64,000 nt of DNA from Ruminococcus champanellensis 18P13 = JCM 17042 (GTDB taxonomy: Bacteria; Bacillota; Clostridia; Oscillospirales; Ruminococcaceae), in contig NC_021039.1 in NCBI RefSeq assembly GCF_000210095.1, positions 1,347,861 to 1,411,860 on the forward strand. The letters run 5' to 3'. The notes beneath the pieces are model-generated. The model had not been told where the DNA came from and did no database searches. It saw only the letters and a list, made by a program, of their open reading frames with translations. Position 1 is the stretch's first letter. Each line of letters begins with the position of its first letter. Positions 1-8,698 of the stretch are shown here, piece after piece. The position numbers and the translations under genes are program-made.

Positions 1-408
1 GAGATGTTCCGTAAGACCCTGGACTACGCTGAGGCTGGCGACAACATCGGTGCTCTGCTCCGTGGTATCACAAGAGACCAGGTTGAAAGAGGTCAGGTTC
101 TCTGCAAGCCCGGCTCCATTCATCCCCACACCAAGTTCAAGGGCCAGGTTTATATCCTGAAGAAGGAAGAGGGCGGCCGTCATACACCGTTCTTCAACAA
201 CTACAGACCCCAGTTCTACTTCAGAACAACTGACGTTACCGGTATCATCTCCCTGCCCGAGGGCGTTGAGATGTGCACACCTGGCGACAACGTTGAGATG
301 GACGTTGAGCTGATTACCCCGATTGCTATCGAGGAAGGTCTGCGTTTCGCTATCCGTGAGGGCGGCAGAACCGTAGGTTCCGGCGTTGTTACCAAGATCA
401 ATGGCTAA
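1..408 (+). CDS. tuf: Elongation factor Tu, C-terminal part (5' end outside window)
   Basis: EF-Tu delivers aminoacyl-tRNA to the ribosome in a GTP-dependent way. The 135 codons visible correspond to domains 2 and 3, ending [10 protein letters not shown] before TAA; typical family stretches such as [22 protein letters not shown] and [20 protein letters not shown] can be read. The G domain lies before position 1, so the start cannot be given. A strong hairpin terminator follows 12 bases after the stop. Identity is secure; whether it is tufA or tufB cannot be told. Confidence 0.97.
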   Translation, partial: EMFRKTLDYAEAGDNIGALLRGITRDQVERGQVLCKPGSIHPHTKFKGQVYILKKEEGGRHTPFFNNYRPQFYFRTTDVTGIISLPEGVEMCTPGDNVEMDVELITPIAIEEGLRFAIREGGRTVGSGVVTKING

Positions 409-420
409 TTAAAATAATAA

Positions 421-449
421 GAAGGGAAGGCATAACGCCTTCCCTTTTT
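421..449 (+). terminator. Intrinsic terminator of tuf
   Basis: Perfect 10-bp stem AAGGGAAGGC/GCCTTCCCTT with a 5-base loop, running into a T tract. Confidence 0.9.
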
Positions 450-465
450 GTATCCGGGCAAACAG

Positions 466-493
466 AAAGCGCAGAAGATATCTTCTGCGCTTT
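466..493. terminator. Bidirectional terminator-like palindrome
   Basis: A perfect 14+14 palindrome (AAAGCGCAGAAGAT and its complement) followed by T residues on the plus strand. It lies between tuf and the convergent zinc-ribbon gene, so it probably ends the reverse transcript as well. Confidence 0.75.
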
Positions 494-509
494 TTGATTT
501 ATGGGAGCC

Positions 510-1409
510 TTACATCATACCAGTGCTGTAAAACTGCATGATGATCCAGATCAGTACAAAGGCGATCGCCAGGGGCAGACATGTGCCGCCTGCACGCTTT
601 ATGGCTTCCCGATACTGGGGCAGGGGATAATTCCGGGCACGGAGTCGTGTGATTTTTCGGATGGCATGCTGTCGGTACAGGTAATTGGCATACAGGCACA
701 TGAACACCGAGAATGCCAGATCCAGCAGGGAACAGCCGCTTACCAGCAGCTGAAAGAGCGTTGTATTGGTGTGGAACAGGTTTGCGATCAGGGAGAACCC
801 CTCCATTTGTCCCATCAGCAGCAGTGCGGAAGGGATTCCCAGAACAAACTGCACCATCAGGGAGAGCAGCGTCCACAGCCACATTTTTCGGTTCACAAAG
901 AAAATATGGGGGAAAAGCAGCGCCATGGCGTTAAAGGAAATTTTCTTGCCGGTTCGCTTCATGGCGGTGAACAGGGAAAGATAGTACAGCTGGTTGGAAC
1001 CTACGAAATCCCCCATCTCCGCTACGGTGACACCGCCCAGATCCTCCTCCGGGTTCAAGCCCAGCAGGGGTTGATCCGGATCGATGCGTACCCCAGCCAT
1101 TTCCACCTGGGGTTCGCCGGATTCCGGTGTGCCGGTTGGTTGGAGCGGCATGCCGCAGCCGGAACAGAAGGCTGCGTCCGGAAGGTTCTGATAGTGGCAG
1201 CGGGGGCATTCCTTGCGCTGCTGGTTTTGAGCGTCCTGTTGAGCCTGCCAGCTGCCACCGGACTGATGCAAAGCGGTATTGATGCATCCGCCAGCCTCCT
1301 CCCAGCATGCACGGTGGTAGGGGGAGCCGCACTCCGGGCATACCACCACGTCATCCTCCGGTCGGAAGGGCTTTCCGCATTTTGAACATAATTTGTTGGT
1401 ATAATCCAT
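510..1409 (-). CDS. Zinc-ribbon/RING-like membrane protein of unknown function
   Basis: 299 aa. The N-terminus carries a treble-clef or RING-like metal motif (CSKCGKPF, then CPECGSPYHRACW, residues about 8-36), followed by a second zinc ribbon (CPRCHYQNLPDAAFCSGCG, about 67-86). After a linker, residues about 170-298 are hydrophobic with three to four likely membrane segments. This layout, cytoplasmic zinc fingers tethered to a small membrane domain, resembles clostridial proteins annotated with a prokaryotic RING finger and DUF2628; the assignment is from memory of the architecture, not a search. ATG at 1409 has GGTGAG upstream. It is convergent with tuf and probably monocistronic. Function unknown. 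Confidence 0.8.
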   Translation of the reverse strand: MDYTNKLCSKCGKPFRPEDDVVVCPECGSPYHRACWEEAGGCINTALHQSGGSWQAQQDAQNQQRKECPRCHYQNLPDAAFCSGCGMPLQPTGTPESGEPQVEMAGVRIDPDQPLLGLNPEEDLGGVTVAEMGDFVGSNQLYYLSLFTAMKRTGKKISFNAMALLFPHIFFVNRKMWLWTLLSLMVQFVLGIPSALLLMGQMEGFSLIANLFHTNTTLFQLLVSGCSLLDLAFSVFMCLYANYLYRQHAIRKITRLRARNYPLPQYREAIKRAGGTCLPLAIAFVLIWIIMQFYSTGMM

Positions 1410-1532
1410 TTACTCTCACCGGGCTCTGCCCGATGCTCTCCTTTCTAAAACGTGCTGTGTACGATGTATTCTGATGGGTTCAGAAATACTTGTATCTATT
1501 ATACCACAGTTTCGAAAAAATTCAAGAAAAGA

Positions 1533-1562
1533 TTTGCAGTTTCAATGAATTTGTAGTATAAT
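1533..1562 (+). promoter_or_regulatory. Probable prfB promoter
   Basis: TTGCAG and TATAAT separated by 18 bases, about 50 bases upstream of the prfB start. Confidence 0.6.
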
Positions 1563-1613
1563 ATAAAGTGAATTGCTTTGAGTAGTTTCAATTGAGAAAA
1601 AGGATGGTTTTAT

Positions 1614-2741
1614 ATGGTTTTACTGGATGAGTTACGAGTAGAGCTTGTTGGATATCGCCCCCAGCTGAAGGAGCTTGGAGATGTACTTCAAGTTGCCCGC
1701 GCCCAGTCCGAGCTGGATGATCTGCGGATTCAGGTCACATACGATGGATTCTGGGATGATGCGGAAAAGTCCCAGAAGGTAATGCAGAAGATCCGCAAGC
1801 TGGAGAATACGGTGGACAAATTCCGCCACTTAAATCAGAAGCTGGAGGATACCATTGCGCTGATCGATCTTTGCATGGAGGAGGATGACGACAGCTCCAA
1901 CGAGGAGATCCTGCAGGATGTGGAGTCCTTCAAGGAGGAGTTGGAGGCGGAGAAGCTGTCCACCCTGCTGACCGGGGAATATGACGGCTCCAATGCGATC
2001 CTTACGTTCCATGCAGGCGCCGGTGGCACGGAGGCGCAGGACTGGGCGCAGATGCTGTACCGGATGTACAACCGCTGGGCGGAGCGGCATGACTTCAAGG
2101 TCAGCCTGCTGGATTATCTGGACGGGGACGAGGCTGGACTGAAAAGCGCTTCCATGCTGGTGGAAGGACAGAACGCTTATGGCTTCTTGAAGTCGGAGGC
2201 AGGGGTGCATCGTCTGGTGCGGGTTTCCCCCTTTGACGCATCCGGCAGACGGCATACCTCCTTTGCGGCACTGGAGGTTATGCCGGAAATTGACGACAGC
2301 ATGGAAGTGGACATCCGACTGGAGGATGTGAAGATGGACGTATTCCGTTCCAGCGGCGCCGGCGGTCAGCACATCAACAAAACCAGCTCCGCAGTGCGTC
2401 TGACCCACATTCCCACGGGCATTGTGGTTTCCTGTCAGACACAGCGAAGCCAGTTTCAGAACCGGGATTTTGCTATGAAAATGCTCCGCTCCAAGCTGGT
2501 GGAAATCAAGGAACGGGAGCACCTGGAGAAGATTTCGGACATTAAGGGCGTGCAGAAGGAAATTGCATGGGGCGCCCAGATCCGCTCCTATGTGTTCATG
2601 CCCTACACCCTGGCGAAGGATCACCGTACCGGCTTTGAAAACGGCAATATTTCTGCCGTGATGGATGGGGATCTGGACGGATTCATCAATGCTTATTTAA
2701 AGGCATTGAGTAACGGTACTCTGAATCAGAAGGAAGTATAA
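1614..2741 (+). CDS. prfB: Peptide chain release factor 2
   Basis: RF2 recognises UGA and UAA stop codons and triggers peptide release. 375 aa, full length. The catalytic GGQ lies in SSGAGGQHINKTSSAVRLTH (about residue 245) and the stop-codon-reading SPF tripeptide is in RVSPFDASGRRHTSF (about 205), which separates RF2 from RF1 (PAT/PVT). AAAAGGA stands 10 bases before the ATG. The frame is open from the first codon: the programmed +1 frameshift with in-frame UGA near codon 25, common in prfB genes, is not needed here. The TAA stop is also the first bases of a palindromic repeat, and a terminator follows. Confidence 0.97.
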   Translation: MVLLDELRVELVGYRPQLKELGDVLQVARAQSELDDLRIQVTYDGFWDDAEKSQKVMQKIRKLENTVDKFRHLNQKLEDTIALIDLCMEEDDDSSNEEILQDVESFKEELEAEKLSTLLTGEYDGSNAILTFHAGAGGTEAQDWAQMLYRMYNRWAERHDFKVSLLDYLDGDEAGLKSASMLVEGQNAYGFLKSEAGVHRLVRVSPFDASGRRHTSFAALEVMPEIDDSMEVDIRLEDVKMDVFRSSGAGGQHINKTSSAVRLTHIPTGIVVSCQTQRSQFQNRDFAMKMLRSKLVEIKEREHLEKISDIKGVQKEIAWGAQIRSYVFMPYTLAKDHRTGFENGNISAVMDGDLDGFINAYLKALSNGTLNQKEV

Positions 2742-2773
2742 GGAAACACTGCACATGCTTCGTGCGTGTTGCC
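2740..2773 (+). repeat. Short palindromic repeat at the prfB stop codon
   Basis: Imperfect hairpin GGAAACACTGCAC ... GTGCGTGTTGCC that begins at the TAA stop of prfB. It matches the terminal repeat TAAGGCAACACCGCAC of the 180-bp element at 30487-30666. Confidence 0.55.
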
Positions 2774-2780
2774 ATAAGAA

Positions 2781-2813
2781 AAACCCGAAAGCATCGTGCT
2801 TTCGGGTTTTGTG
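2781..2813 (+). terminator. Intrinsic terminator of prfB
   Basis: 13-bp perfect stem AAACCCGAAAGCA/TGCTTTCGGGTTT with a 3-base loop and T-rich tail. Confidence 0.9.
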
Positions 2814-2887
2814 TTTATACGCTTACAACTGCCTGAGCGCCTTTGCCGTCCGGATCGGCTCCGATATTCTGTCGGCATTTTGCCCGG

Positions 2888-3688
2888 TTATCTGCGGGAC
2901 TGATTGATGGTATGCTCGATCTGGTCAAACAGCTCGCTGTATTTCATGCAGCCGCCTTCAAATTTGGTCAGACCGCCCCGGAGGCTCAAAGGCAGCTCCA
3001 GCCCCTGGCGGAAGTGTACCGGTTCTCCGTTGTGGGCAAGCACACGCTGCATTAACTGCTCTGCCTCCTGCGGCTGCCGGATATCTGTGACCAGAGCATA
3101 TTCATCGCCCCCCACACGCACCAGCAGCATGTTTTCTCCCTGTTCCTGCTCGATCCGTTCCAGGGAGGTGCGGATCAGCAGATCCCCTGCTTCTCTGCCG
3201 TATGTGTCATTGGTTTCCATCAGCCGCACCGTGTCAAAGCAGATGATGTAACAATCCCGGCGGCTTCCGAGAAAATCGTACAATTCAGAAATATCAAAAC
3301 GTTGGTTTGGCATATCAGTACCTCCAGTCTGGTTGAGGAGCAGGCGAGGATACAAATCAGTAAATCGCCGGCTGCTCCGGAATACGGAGGGGTTCACGCC
3401 CCAGAGCCTTGAAAATGCCCGGGCAAATACCTCTGGGGAATGGTACTGAAACTGCAAAGCGATCTCCGTGACGCTGCGTTCCGTACTGCACAGCAGTCTT
3501 GCCGCATGGGTCAGACGCCGTTTGCTGATATATTCCCCCACGCTGAAATGCACCGCATAGCGAAACAGCTTTTGCAGCCCGGACAGGGACACATAGCAGG
3601 CGTTTGCCACATCCTGCTGGGTGAATTCCTCCTCCAGGTTCTGTTCGATGTATGCAAGGGCTTCGGTCAGCACTTCAAAGTTCTTCAA
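2888..3688 (-). CDS. AraC-type regulator fused to a GGDEF-like domain
   Basis: 266 aa from a TTG start preceded by AGGGGA at 7 bases; the nearby ATG is closed by a stop. Residues about 8-105 form an AraC/XylS double helix-turn-helix (FTQQDVANACYVSLSGLQKLF, then SVTEIALQFQYHSPEVFARAFSRLWG). Residues about 130-262 resemble a diguanylate cyclase domain: ICFDTVRLMETNDTYGREAGD and RVGGDEYALV, so the signature is GGDEY rather than GGDEF. Activity is uncertain because the domain is short and some metal-site positions differ from the usual DxDxFK. A DNA-binding domain ahead of a GGDEF-like domain suggests a nucleotide-responsive transcription factor or an inactive sensor. Monocistronic and convergent with prfB. 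Confidence 0.8.
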   Translation of the reverse strand: MKNFEVLTEALAYIEQNLEEEFTQQDVANACYVSLSGLQKLFRYAVHFSVGEYISKRRLTHAARLLCSTERSVTEIALQFQYHSPEVFARAFSRLWGVNPSVFRSSRRFTDLYPRLLLNQTGGTDMPNQRFDISELYDFLGSRRDCYIICFDTVRLMETNDTYGREAGDLLIRTSLERIEQEQGENMLLVRVGGDEYALVTDIRQPQEAEQLMQRVLAHNGEPVHFRQGLELPLSLRGGLTKFEGGCMKYSELFDQIEHTINQSRR

Positions 3689-3788
3689 GCGATCATCCCC
3701 TGTTGATGAATGGATACCGGTATCGTATCTTTAGTATACCAGATCTGTCCGGCATGCGCTTGACGTTTTGAGCAAATTCTGACGCACG

Positions 3789-5384
3789 CTATGCCATGCT
3801 GCCCAGTATCGCTTCTGCACAGCGGATCCCGTCCACGGCTGCGGAGGTGATGCCCCCGGCATAGCCTGCCCCCTCGCCGCAGGGATACAGCCCGGCAAGT
3901 CCGGCGGATTGAAGGTTTTCCTGTCGGAGGATCCGGACAGGGGAGGAGCTTCGGGTCTCCGGCCCGGTGAGCAGTGCTTCCGGATCATCGAAGCCCGGCA
4001 GCAGCCGTCCCAGCCGGGGCAGTGCCAGCCGCAGGGAGCGGCAGACGAACGGGGGCAGATATGCCTCCGGAGGCAGCAGCACCGTGCCTGGTGCGTAGGT
4101 GGGCTGTACCGCCCCGTATGCCTTTGGCGTCCGGTTCAGCAGAAAATCCCCCACGGTAATGGCAGGCGCCATGTAGGTTCTGCCTGCCACCAGGTATGCC
4201 TGATGTTCGATCCGGCGCTGGAATTCCACCCCGGCAAGGGGATGATCACTGCCGAAATCCTCCGGCTGCACCCCCACCAGCAGGGCGCTGTTGGCGTTCT
4301 TCCCGTCCCGGGCAAAGCAGCTCATGCCGTTGGTCACCACATGTTCCGGCTCGGAGGCGGCGGCCACCACCTGTCCCCCGGGACACATGCAGAAGGTGTA
4401 CACACTGCGTCCCTCCGGCAGGTGGGTCACCAGCTTGTAATCCGCCGCCCCCAGAGCGGGATGGTGGGCGAATTTTCCGTACAGTGTCTGGTTCATCCGG
4501 CTTTGCAGATGCTCGATCCGCATGCCCACTGCAAAGCTTTTCTGCGTCATGGGGATCCCCATGCTCCAGAGCATGGAAAAGGTGTCCCGGGCACTGTGAC
4601 CGATGGCGAGAATGGCATGCTCCGTCGGCAGGAGCACGGTTTCCCCTCCCTGGATATACCGGATTGCCCTTAGCCTTCCATTCTTTTGCTCCAGACCGGT
4701 GACGCATGCGCCGAAATGTACCGTTCCGCCCAGTCCTAAGATCCGCTGTCGGAGATTCCGCACCGTGGGAGCAAGCCGATCCGTGCCGATGTGGGGCTTG
4801 GCTTGCCAGAGGATCTCGCCGGGGGCACCGCATGCCGCAAAGGTTTCCAGCACGAACCGGATCCGGGGATCCTTGGTACCGGTGTTCAGCTTTCCGTCAG
4901 AAAAGGTGCCTGCGCCTCCTTCTCCAAACTGGACATTGCAGTCCGGATCCAGAACGCCAGTCTCCCAGAATCGGCGTACAGCCGCAGTCCGGGTGTCCAC
5001 ATCATAGCCCCGTTCCAGCAGGATGGGTCTGGTGCCGGCAAGCGCCAGCACATAGGCGGCAAAGAGACCTGCCGGACCGCTGCCGATGACCACCGGGGAC
5101 TGCACCTTGCCGGGGTTTGCCGGAACATGGTACTGGTAGGGAGTATAGGGCAGCACGTCCTTGTCGGTTTTGCATGCTGCCAGCAGAGCGGCCTCCTGAT
5201 GGGCGTTGACCAACAGGGAGGCGGTGAAATGAACTGACTGCTTTTTCCGGGCATCCACTGACCGGCGGAACAGGGTGACGCTCTGGAGCTGCCTTCTGTC
5301 CGTATGCAGTCGCTGTGCCGCCAGATCCGTCAGGGTTTTCTGGGTGTAGGACAGGGGCAGGGTTACGCTGCGTATCAGAATCAT
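3789..5384 (-). CDS. FAD-dependent oxidoreductase of the COG2509 type
   Basis: 531 aa flavoprotein. An N-terminal basic region precedes the Rossmann dinucleotide fold VIGSGPAGLFAAYVLALAG (about residue 98), with an acidic residue ending the second strand (LLERGYDVDTRT). The motif FGEGGAGTFSDGKLNTG and the C-terminal CGEGAGYAGGITSAAVDG are typical of this family of uncharacterised, probably FAD-binding dehydrogenases. ATG at 5384 is chosen over an upstream in-frame ATG because AGGAG stands 8 bases before it and it overlaps the stop of the preceding flavoprotein gene by 4 bases (ATGA), showing translational coupling. The substrate is unknown. Confidence 0.88.
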   Translation of the reverse strand: MILIRSVTLPLSYTQKTLTDLAAQRLHTDRRQLQSVTLFRRSVDARKKQSVHFTASLLVNAHQEAALLAACKTDKDVLPYTPYQYHVPANPGKVQSPVVIGSGPAGLFAAYVLALAGTRPILLERGYDVDTRTAAVRRFWETGVLDPDCNVQFGEGGAGTFSDGKLNTGTKDPRIRFVLETFAACGAPGEILWQAKPHIGTDRLAPTVRNLRQRILGLGGTVHFGACVTGLEQKNGRLRAIRYIQGGETVLLPTEHAILAIGHSARDTFSMLWSMGIPMTQKSFAVGMRIEHLQSRMNQTLYGKFAHHPALGAADYKLVTHLPEGRSVYTFCMCPGGQVVAAASEPEHVVTNGMSCFARDGKNANSALLVGVQPEDFGSDHPLAGVEFQRRIEHQAYLVAGRTYMAPAITVGDFLLNRTPKAYGAVQPTYAPGTVLLPPEAYLPPFVCRSLRLALPRLGRLLPGFDDPEALLTGPETRSSSPVRILRQENLQSAGLAGLYPCGEGAGYAGGITSAAVDGIRCAEAILGSMA

Positions 5385-6619
5385 GGGTTGCACTCCTTTC
5401 TGTGCAGAGATCCGGCAGCGGCTTTCCCGGCGCAGATGCCGGATGCCCACGCCCACATGAGATTGTAGCCGCCGCAGTCTCCGTACAGATCCGTTGCTTC
5501 TCCGGTGATGTACAAACCGGGGCAGATCCGGGATTCCAGGGTGTCCGTCAGAGCACTGCCCGGAATGCCCCCCATGGTGACCTGGGCAGTCTGCCAGGGG
5601 GCGGTGCCGGTGACGGGGAAGGGCAGGGCCTTCAGTAGCTGTGCGGTTTGCTGCAATTGCCCAGGGGACAGACGGGAGGCAGGCTCCGTCAGAGGAGCAT
5701 CCGTGATCCGCCGCAGGAGAACCTGTCCCAGCCGCTTGGGCAGCATGCCCGTGAGAAGTTCCTCCAGGGGCAGTTTTCTGCGCTGTGTGTGGAGTTCAGA
5801 CAGCATGCGATATGCCTTCTCCCGGCTCCATTCCGGCAGCAGATCCACGGAAACGGTCAATTTGCAGCCGTATTGGGCGGCAAGCCCGGACAGCTGAAAG
5901 ACGCAGATGCCGGATAGGGTGCCGTCCGCAAACTGCAATTCGCCGGTTTCCTGCCGCAGGCATTTGCTGCCCAGTATGGCACTGACTGCTGCATGCACCC
6001 GAATGCCCTTTAAAGCCTTGACTGCTGCCGGATCCGTCCGGATGGGACACAGAGCCGGCTGGGGTGTATGTACCGGATGCCCCAGTCCCCGGAGCAGTGC
6101 CATGGCGGTGCCGTCCGTGCCGCAGTTGGGGGCAGCATAGCCCCCGGCGGAAAAGATCACCCGTTCTGCATGCAGACCCCCCTGGGGCGTGGTGAGAAGA
6201 AATCCGCCCTTGTCCCGGCGCATGCCGGTCACCTGGGCATCACAGCAGGTCTGCACCCCCTGATCGTCGCAGGCAAAGCGCAGTCCGTCCAGTACCGATG
6301 CGGCAGTGTTGCTCATAGGGTATATGCGCCCCTCCGGATCCGTCCGGCAGCAGACCCCAAGCCTGCGGAAAAAGGCTTCCGGATCGGTTTGGGCAAGGAT
6401 CTGCGTTGCCTGGGGCAGGGAGCCGTGATAGTGGTTCAGCTCCCGGTGGATGTTGCCGAGATTGCATCTGCCGTTGCCGGTGAGCAGCAGCTTTTTCCCC
6501 ACCCGGGGCAGCCGCTCCAGCAAGGTGACCTGTGCCCCTGCCCGGGCAGCCGTGTATGCGGCGGTCATGCCGGATGCGCCGCCGCCGATGACGGCGATTT
6601 GTGTATGTGTCTGGGTCAT
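5381..6619 (-). CDS. HI0933/BaiN-family flavoprotein
   Basis: 412 aa. The N-terminal FAD-binding fold reads AVIGGGASGMTAAYTAARAG, followed by RVGKKLLLTGNGRCNLGN, the hallmark of the HI0933 family that includes BaiN-type oxidoreductases; the C-terminus ends with the usual GEATDLYGDCGGYNLMWAW. GGAGGG precedes the ATG. First gene of a two-gene operon with the COG2509-type flavoprotein (4-base overlap). BaiN acts on bile-acid intermediates in one clostridium, but most family members have no known substrate, so only the fold and cofactor are firm. Confidence 0.9.
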   Translation of the reverse strand: MTQTHTQIAVIGGGASGMTAAYTAARAGAQVTLLERLPRVGKKLLLTGNGRCNLGNIHRELNHYHGSLPQATQILAQTDPEAFFRRLGVCCRTDPEGRIYPMSNTAASVLDGLRFACDDQGVQTCCDAQVTGMRRDKGGFLLTTPQGGLHAERVIFSAGGYAAPNCGTDGTAMALLRGLGHPVHTPQPALCPIRTDPAAVKALKGIRVHAAVSAILGSKCLRQETGELQFADGTLSGICVFQLSGLAAQYGCKLTVSVDLLPEWSREKAYRMLSELHTQRRKLPLEELLTGMLPKRLGQVLLRRITDAPLTEPASRLSPGQLQQTAQLLKALPFPVTGTAPWQTAQVTMGGIPGSALTDTLESRICPGLYITGEATDLYGDCGGYNLMWAWASGICAGKAAAGSLHRKECNP

Positions 6620-6706
6620 GGTTCCCTCCGTAACGGGCAGTGCTTGCGTCTGCCCAAAGCTATTTTCAGTATAGCACAGCCCGGGTGGGAAGTCAATTCA
6701 CGGGCA

Positions 6707-6735
6707 TTGACTTTTGGCTGGATCTGTGGTATGCT
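6707..6735 (+). promoter_or_regulatory. Promoter of the dockerin esterase
   Basis: TTGACT, 17-base spacer, TATGCT; about 60 bases before the start, with AAGGAGGA as ribosome binding site. Confidence 0.65.
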
Positions 6736-6794
6736 TTCATTAGTAAAAAGAACAGCTTAAATTTAAGACCACAATCATTTAAGGAGGATGAACC

Positions 6795-8108
6795 ATGAAA
6801 CACAGACGTAAGAGAACCATGCTGGGTGTTTTGTCAGCGGCGCTTGTATGCAGCAGCGTACTGGCTTACCCAGCGCATTTCACCGCCTATGGAGCAGTTA
6901 CTGCCAACCCGGTCATCAGCCGGGAGGTGCCGGCATATTCCACTGCCGGCACAGGAGCAGCCGCATCCGGCAACGACAAGTTCTACTATTCCTTCTGGAA
7001 TGCCACAGCGCCGGATTACCTTGCCTATGACCTGTCAGCCGTACCGGAGGCGCAGCGGAAAAGCGTGACGCTGGTGTGGTACAATGCTACGGGGCAGTTT
7101 GATTACACGATCCTCAACGGCAGTCCCAATGGCATGCCCTCGGATTACACCGTTGAGGTGAACAGCGCTCCCGGCGGTACCTATCCGGAGGAGGGCTGGG
7201 AGGTGCGAGCCACTGTAACCGGGAACACCCTGCATTCCCGGCAGCATGTGGTGGATATGGCCGGCTGCAACTGGATCCGGCTCCATGTGACCGGTAGTGA
7301 CGGCAAAGAGGGAGGCTATATCTCCATCAACATGGATGTGCATACCACAGCAGAGGGTGTATCCGACAGCTGGATCTTCTACGGGGATTCCATTACCGCC
7401 TGCGGCATGATGAACTGCTACGGCACCGGCTTTGCGGAGTATGTGCATCAGATCGACAGCACCTATTACCCCATTCAGGAAAACGGCGGCATCGGCGGCA
7501 TTCGCAGCGTGGAGGGTGCTGCAAATATGGAGCGGTGGCTGGAGGCGTTTCCGGGGAAGTATGTGAGCATTGCTTACGGCACCAACGATGCCTGGGGCAA
7601 CCAGACCGGTGCGGCGCAGTATTATGCCAATACTGCCAGCATGGTGGAGCAGGTGCTGGCGACAGGCAAGATCCCGGTGGTGCCCAGGATCCCCTATGCC
7701 ACGGAGCCGGGGGTAGGGGACAATCTGGCGGCATACAACGCCATGGTGGACAAAATCTATGAGAACTATCCGGATGTGGTAAAGGGCCCGGATTTTGAAG
7801 CCTATTTCCGGGAGCATCCGGAGCTGCTCAGTGCCGATGGGGTGCATCCCAGCGAGCAGGGCTATGACGGCATGCGGCAGCTCTGGGCACAGACCATGTA
7901 CGATGCGGTATACAAAACCGGGGATACGCCAGTGGCAGGGGATCTGAATCAGGACGGGGCATGCACTGTGGCAGACGTGGTGCTGCTGCAAAAATGGCTC
8001 ATGGGTGCCGGTACCCTGACCAACTGGCAGGCTGCGGAGCTGACCGGGGACGGCGTGATCGACAGTGCCGACCTGTGCATCCTGCGGCGCATGCTGACAA
8101 ACCAATAA
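6795..8108 (+). CDS. Secreted SGNH/GDSL esterase with C-terminal dockerin
   Basis: 437 aa. A signal peptide (KHRRKRTMLGVLSAALVCSS...) is followed by a beta-rich domain (about 40-180), then an SGNH hydrolase domain: block I IFYGDSITACG (Ser nucleophile, about 197), block III YGTNDAWGNQ, and block V DGVHPSEQGYDG with the catalytic Asp/His. A jelly-roll-like domain before SGNH recalls carbohydrate esterase family 2, so deacetylation of plant polysaccharide is likely. The C-terminal 56 residues are a type I-like dockerin with two calcium loops (GDLNQDGACTVADVVLLQKW and TGDGVIDSADLCILRRM), meaning the enzyme docks onto a cellulosomal cohesin. Monocistronic, with its own promoter and terminator. 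Confidence 0.92.
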   Translation: MKHRRKRTMLGVLSAALVCSSVLAYPAHFTAYGAVTANPVISREVPAYSTAGTGAAASGNDKFYYSFWNATAPDYLAYDLSAVPEAQRKSVTLVWYNATGQFDYTILNGSPNGMPSDYTVEVNSAPGGTYPEEGWEVRATVTGNTLHSRQHVVDMAGCNWIRLHVTGSDGKEGGYISINMDVHTTAEGVSDSWIFYGDSITACGMMNCYGTGFAEYVHQIDSTYYPIQENGGIGGIRSVEGAANMERWLEAFPGKYVSIAYGTNDAWGNQTGAAQYYANTASMVEQVLATGKIPVVPRIPYATEPGVGDNLAAYNAMVDKIYENYPDVVKGPDFEAYFREHPELLSADGVHPSEQGYDGMRQLWAQTMYDAVYKTGDTPVAGDLNQDGACTVADVVLLQKWLMGAGTLTNWQAAELTGDGVIDSADLCILRRMLTNQ

Positions 8109-8116
8109 ACACGCAG

Positions 8117-8140
8117 AAGCCGGGTAATACCCGGCTTTTT
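8117..8140 (+). terminator. Intrinsic terminator of the dockerin esterase
   Basis: 9-bp stem AAGCCGGGT/ACCCGGCTT with a 3-base loop and T tract. Confidence 0.85.
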
Positions 8141-8155
8141 GCAGTTCTCCGGGCG

Positions 8156-8184
8156 TTGACATCCGCCGGGGAATATAGTATACT
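8156..8184 (+). promoter_or_regulatory. Promoter of the FHA-SEDS-PBP operon
   Basis: Consensus TTGACA, 17 bases, TATACT. Confidence 0.75.
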
Positions 8185-8203
8185 GGGAGGGATACAGATA
8201 TCA

Positions 8204-8236
8204 GGCAAATCCGCACAAGCTTCGTGCGGTGCTGCC
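8204..8236 (+). repeat. Palindromic repeat in the 5' leader of the FHA operon
   Basis: Hairpin GGCAAATCCGCACAAG ... CTTCGTGCGGTGCTGCC, similar to the ends of the 180-bp foldback element at 30487-30666. It lies in the untranslated leader and may affect mRNA folding. Confidence 0.5.
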
Positions 8237-8284
8237 GCAAAAATACGGACAAAGAAAGGAATGACGGATGTGCCGGAGGAATGG

Positions 8285-8698
8285 ATGAATTTTCCCATGA
8301 GTGGGGAGCTGCTATGCGCACTGGCTCTGGTGATCGTAGATATATGTGCCCTGGTGCTGATGCTGATGACCGGGCGGGAACGCCGTGTGACGGAACGGGT
8401 CTGGGAAAAGGTCAGCGCCCGGATGGAGCTGGCGGACAGCAAGCGTCGGTACCCTCTGGGGGCGGAGGAGATCCTCATTGGCAGACACGGCGCTGCCGAT
8501 ATTCAGTTGAAGGATGCCACCGCCTCCCGGTATCATGCACTGCTGACAGTATGCGACGGGGTATGGCGGATCACGGATCTGAACTCCGCCGGGGGGACTT
8601 ATGTAAACGGCAAGCGGATCTCCTCTGTGCGGCTCCACGAAAATGACCGGATCCGGATCGGGGCAACCACCCTGTGCCTGCGGAAAAGGAGTGCGTGA
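8285..8698 (+). CDS. Membrane-anchored FHA-domain protein
   Basis: 137 aa. One N-terminal transmembrane helix (LLCALALVIVDICALVLMLM) is followed by a forkhead-associated domain carrying the phosphothreonine-binding signature: ILIGRHGAADIQL, SRYHALL, NSAGGTYVNGKRI. FHA domains bind phosphothreonine peptides. First gene of an operon with a SEDS glycosyltransferase and a class B PBP, an arrangement similar to actinobacterial fhaB-rodA-pbpA loci. ATG 8285 is preferred because GGAGGA lies just upstream; ATG 8261 (8 residues longer) is possible but its purine tract touches the codon. Confidence 0.85.
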   Translation: MNFPMSGELLCALALVIVDICALVLMLMTGRERRVTERVWEKVSARMELADSKRRYPLGAEEILIGRHGAADIQLKDATASRYHALLTVCDGVWRITDLNSAGGTYVNGKRISSVRLHENDRIRIGATTLCLRKRSA

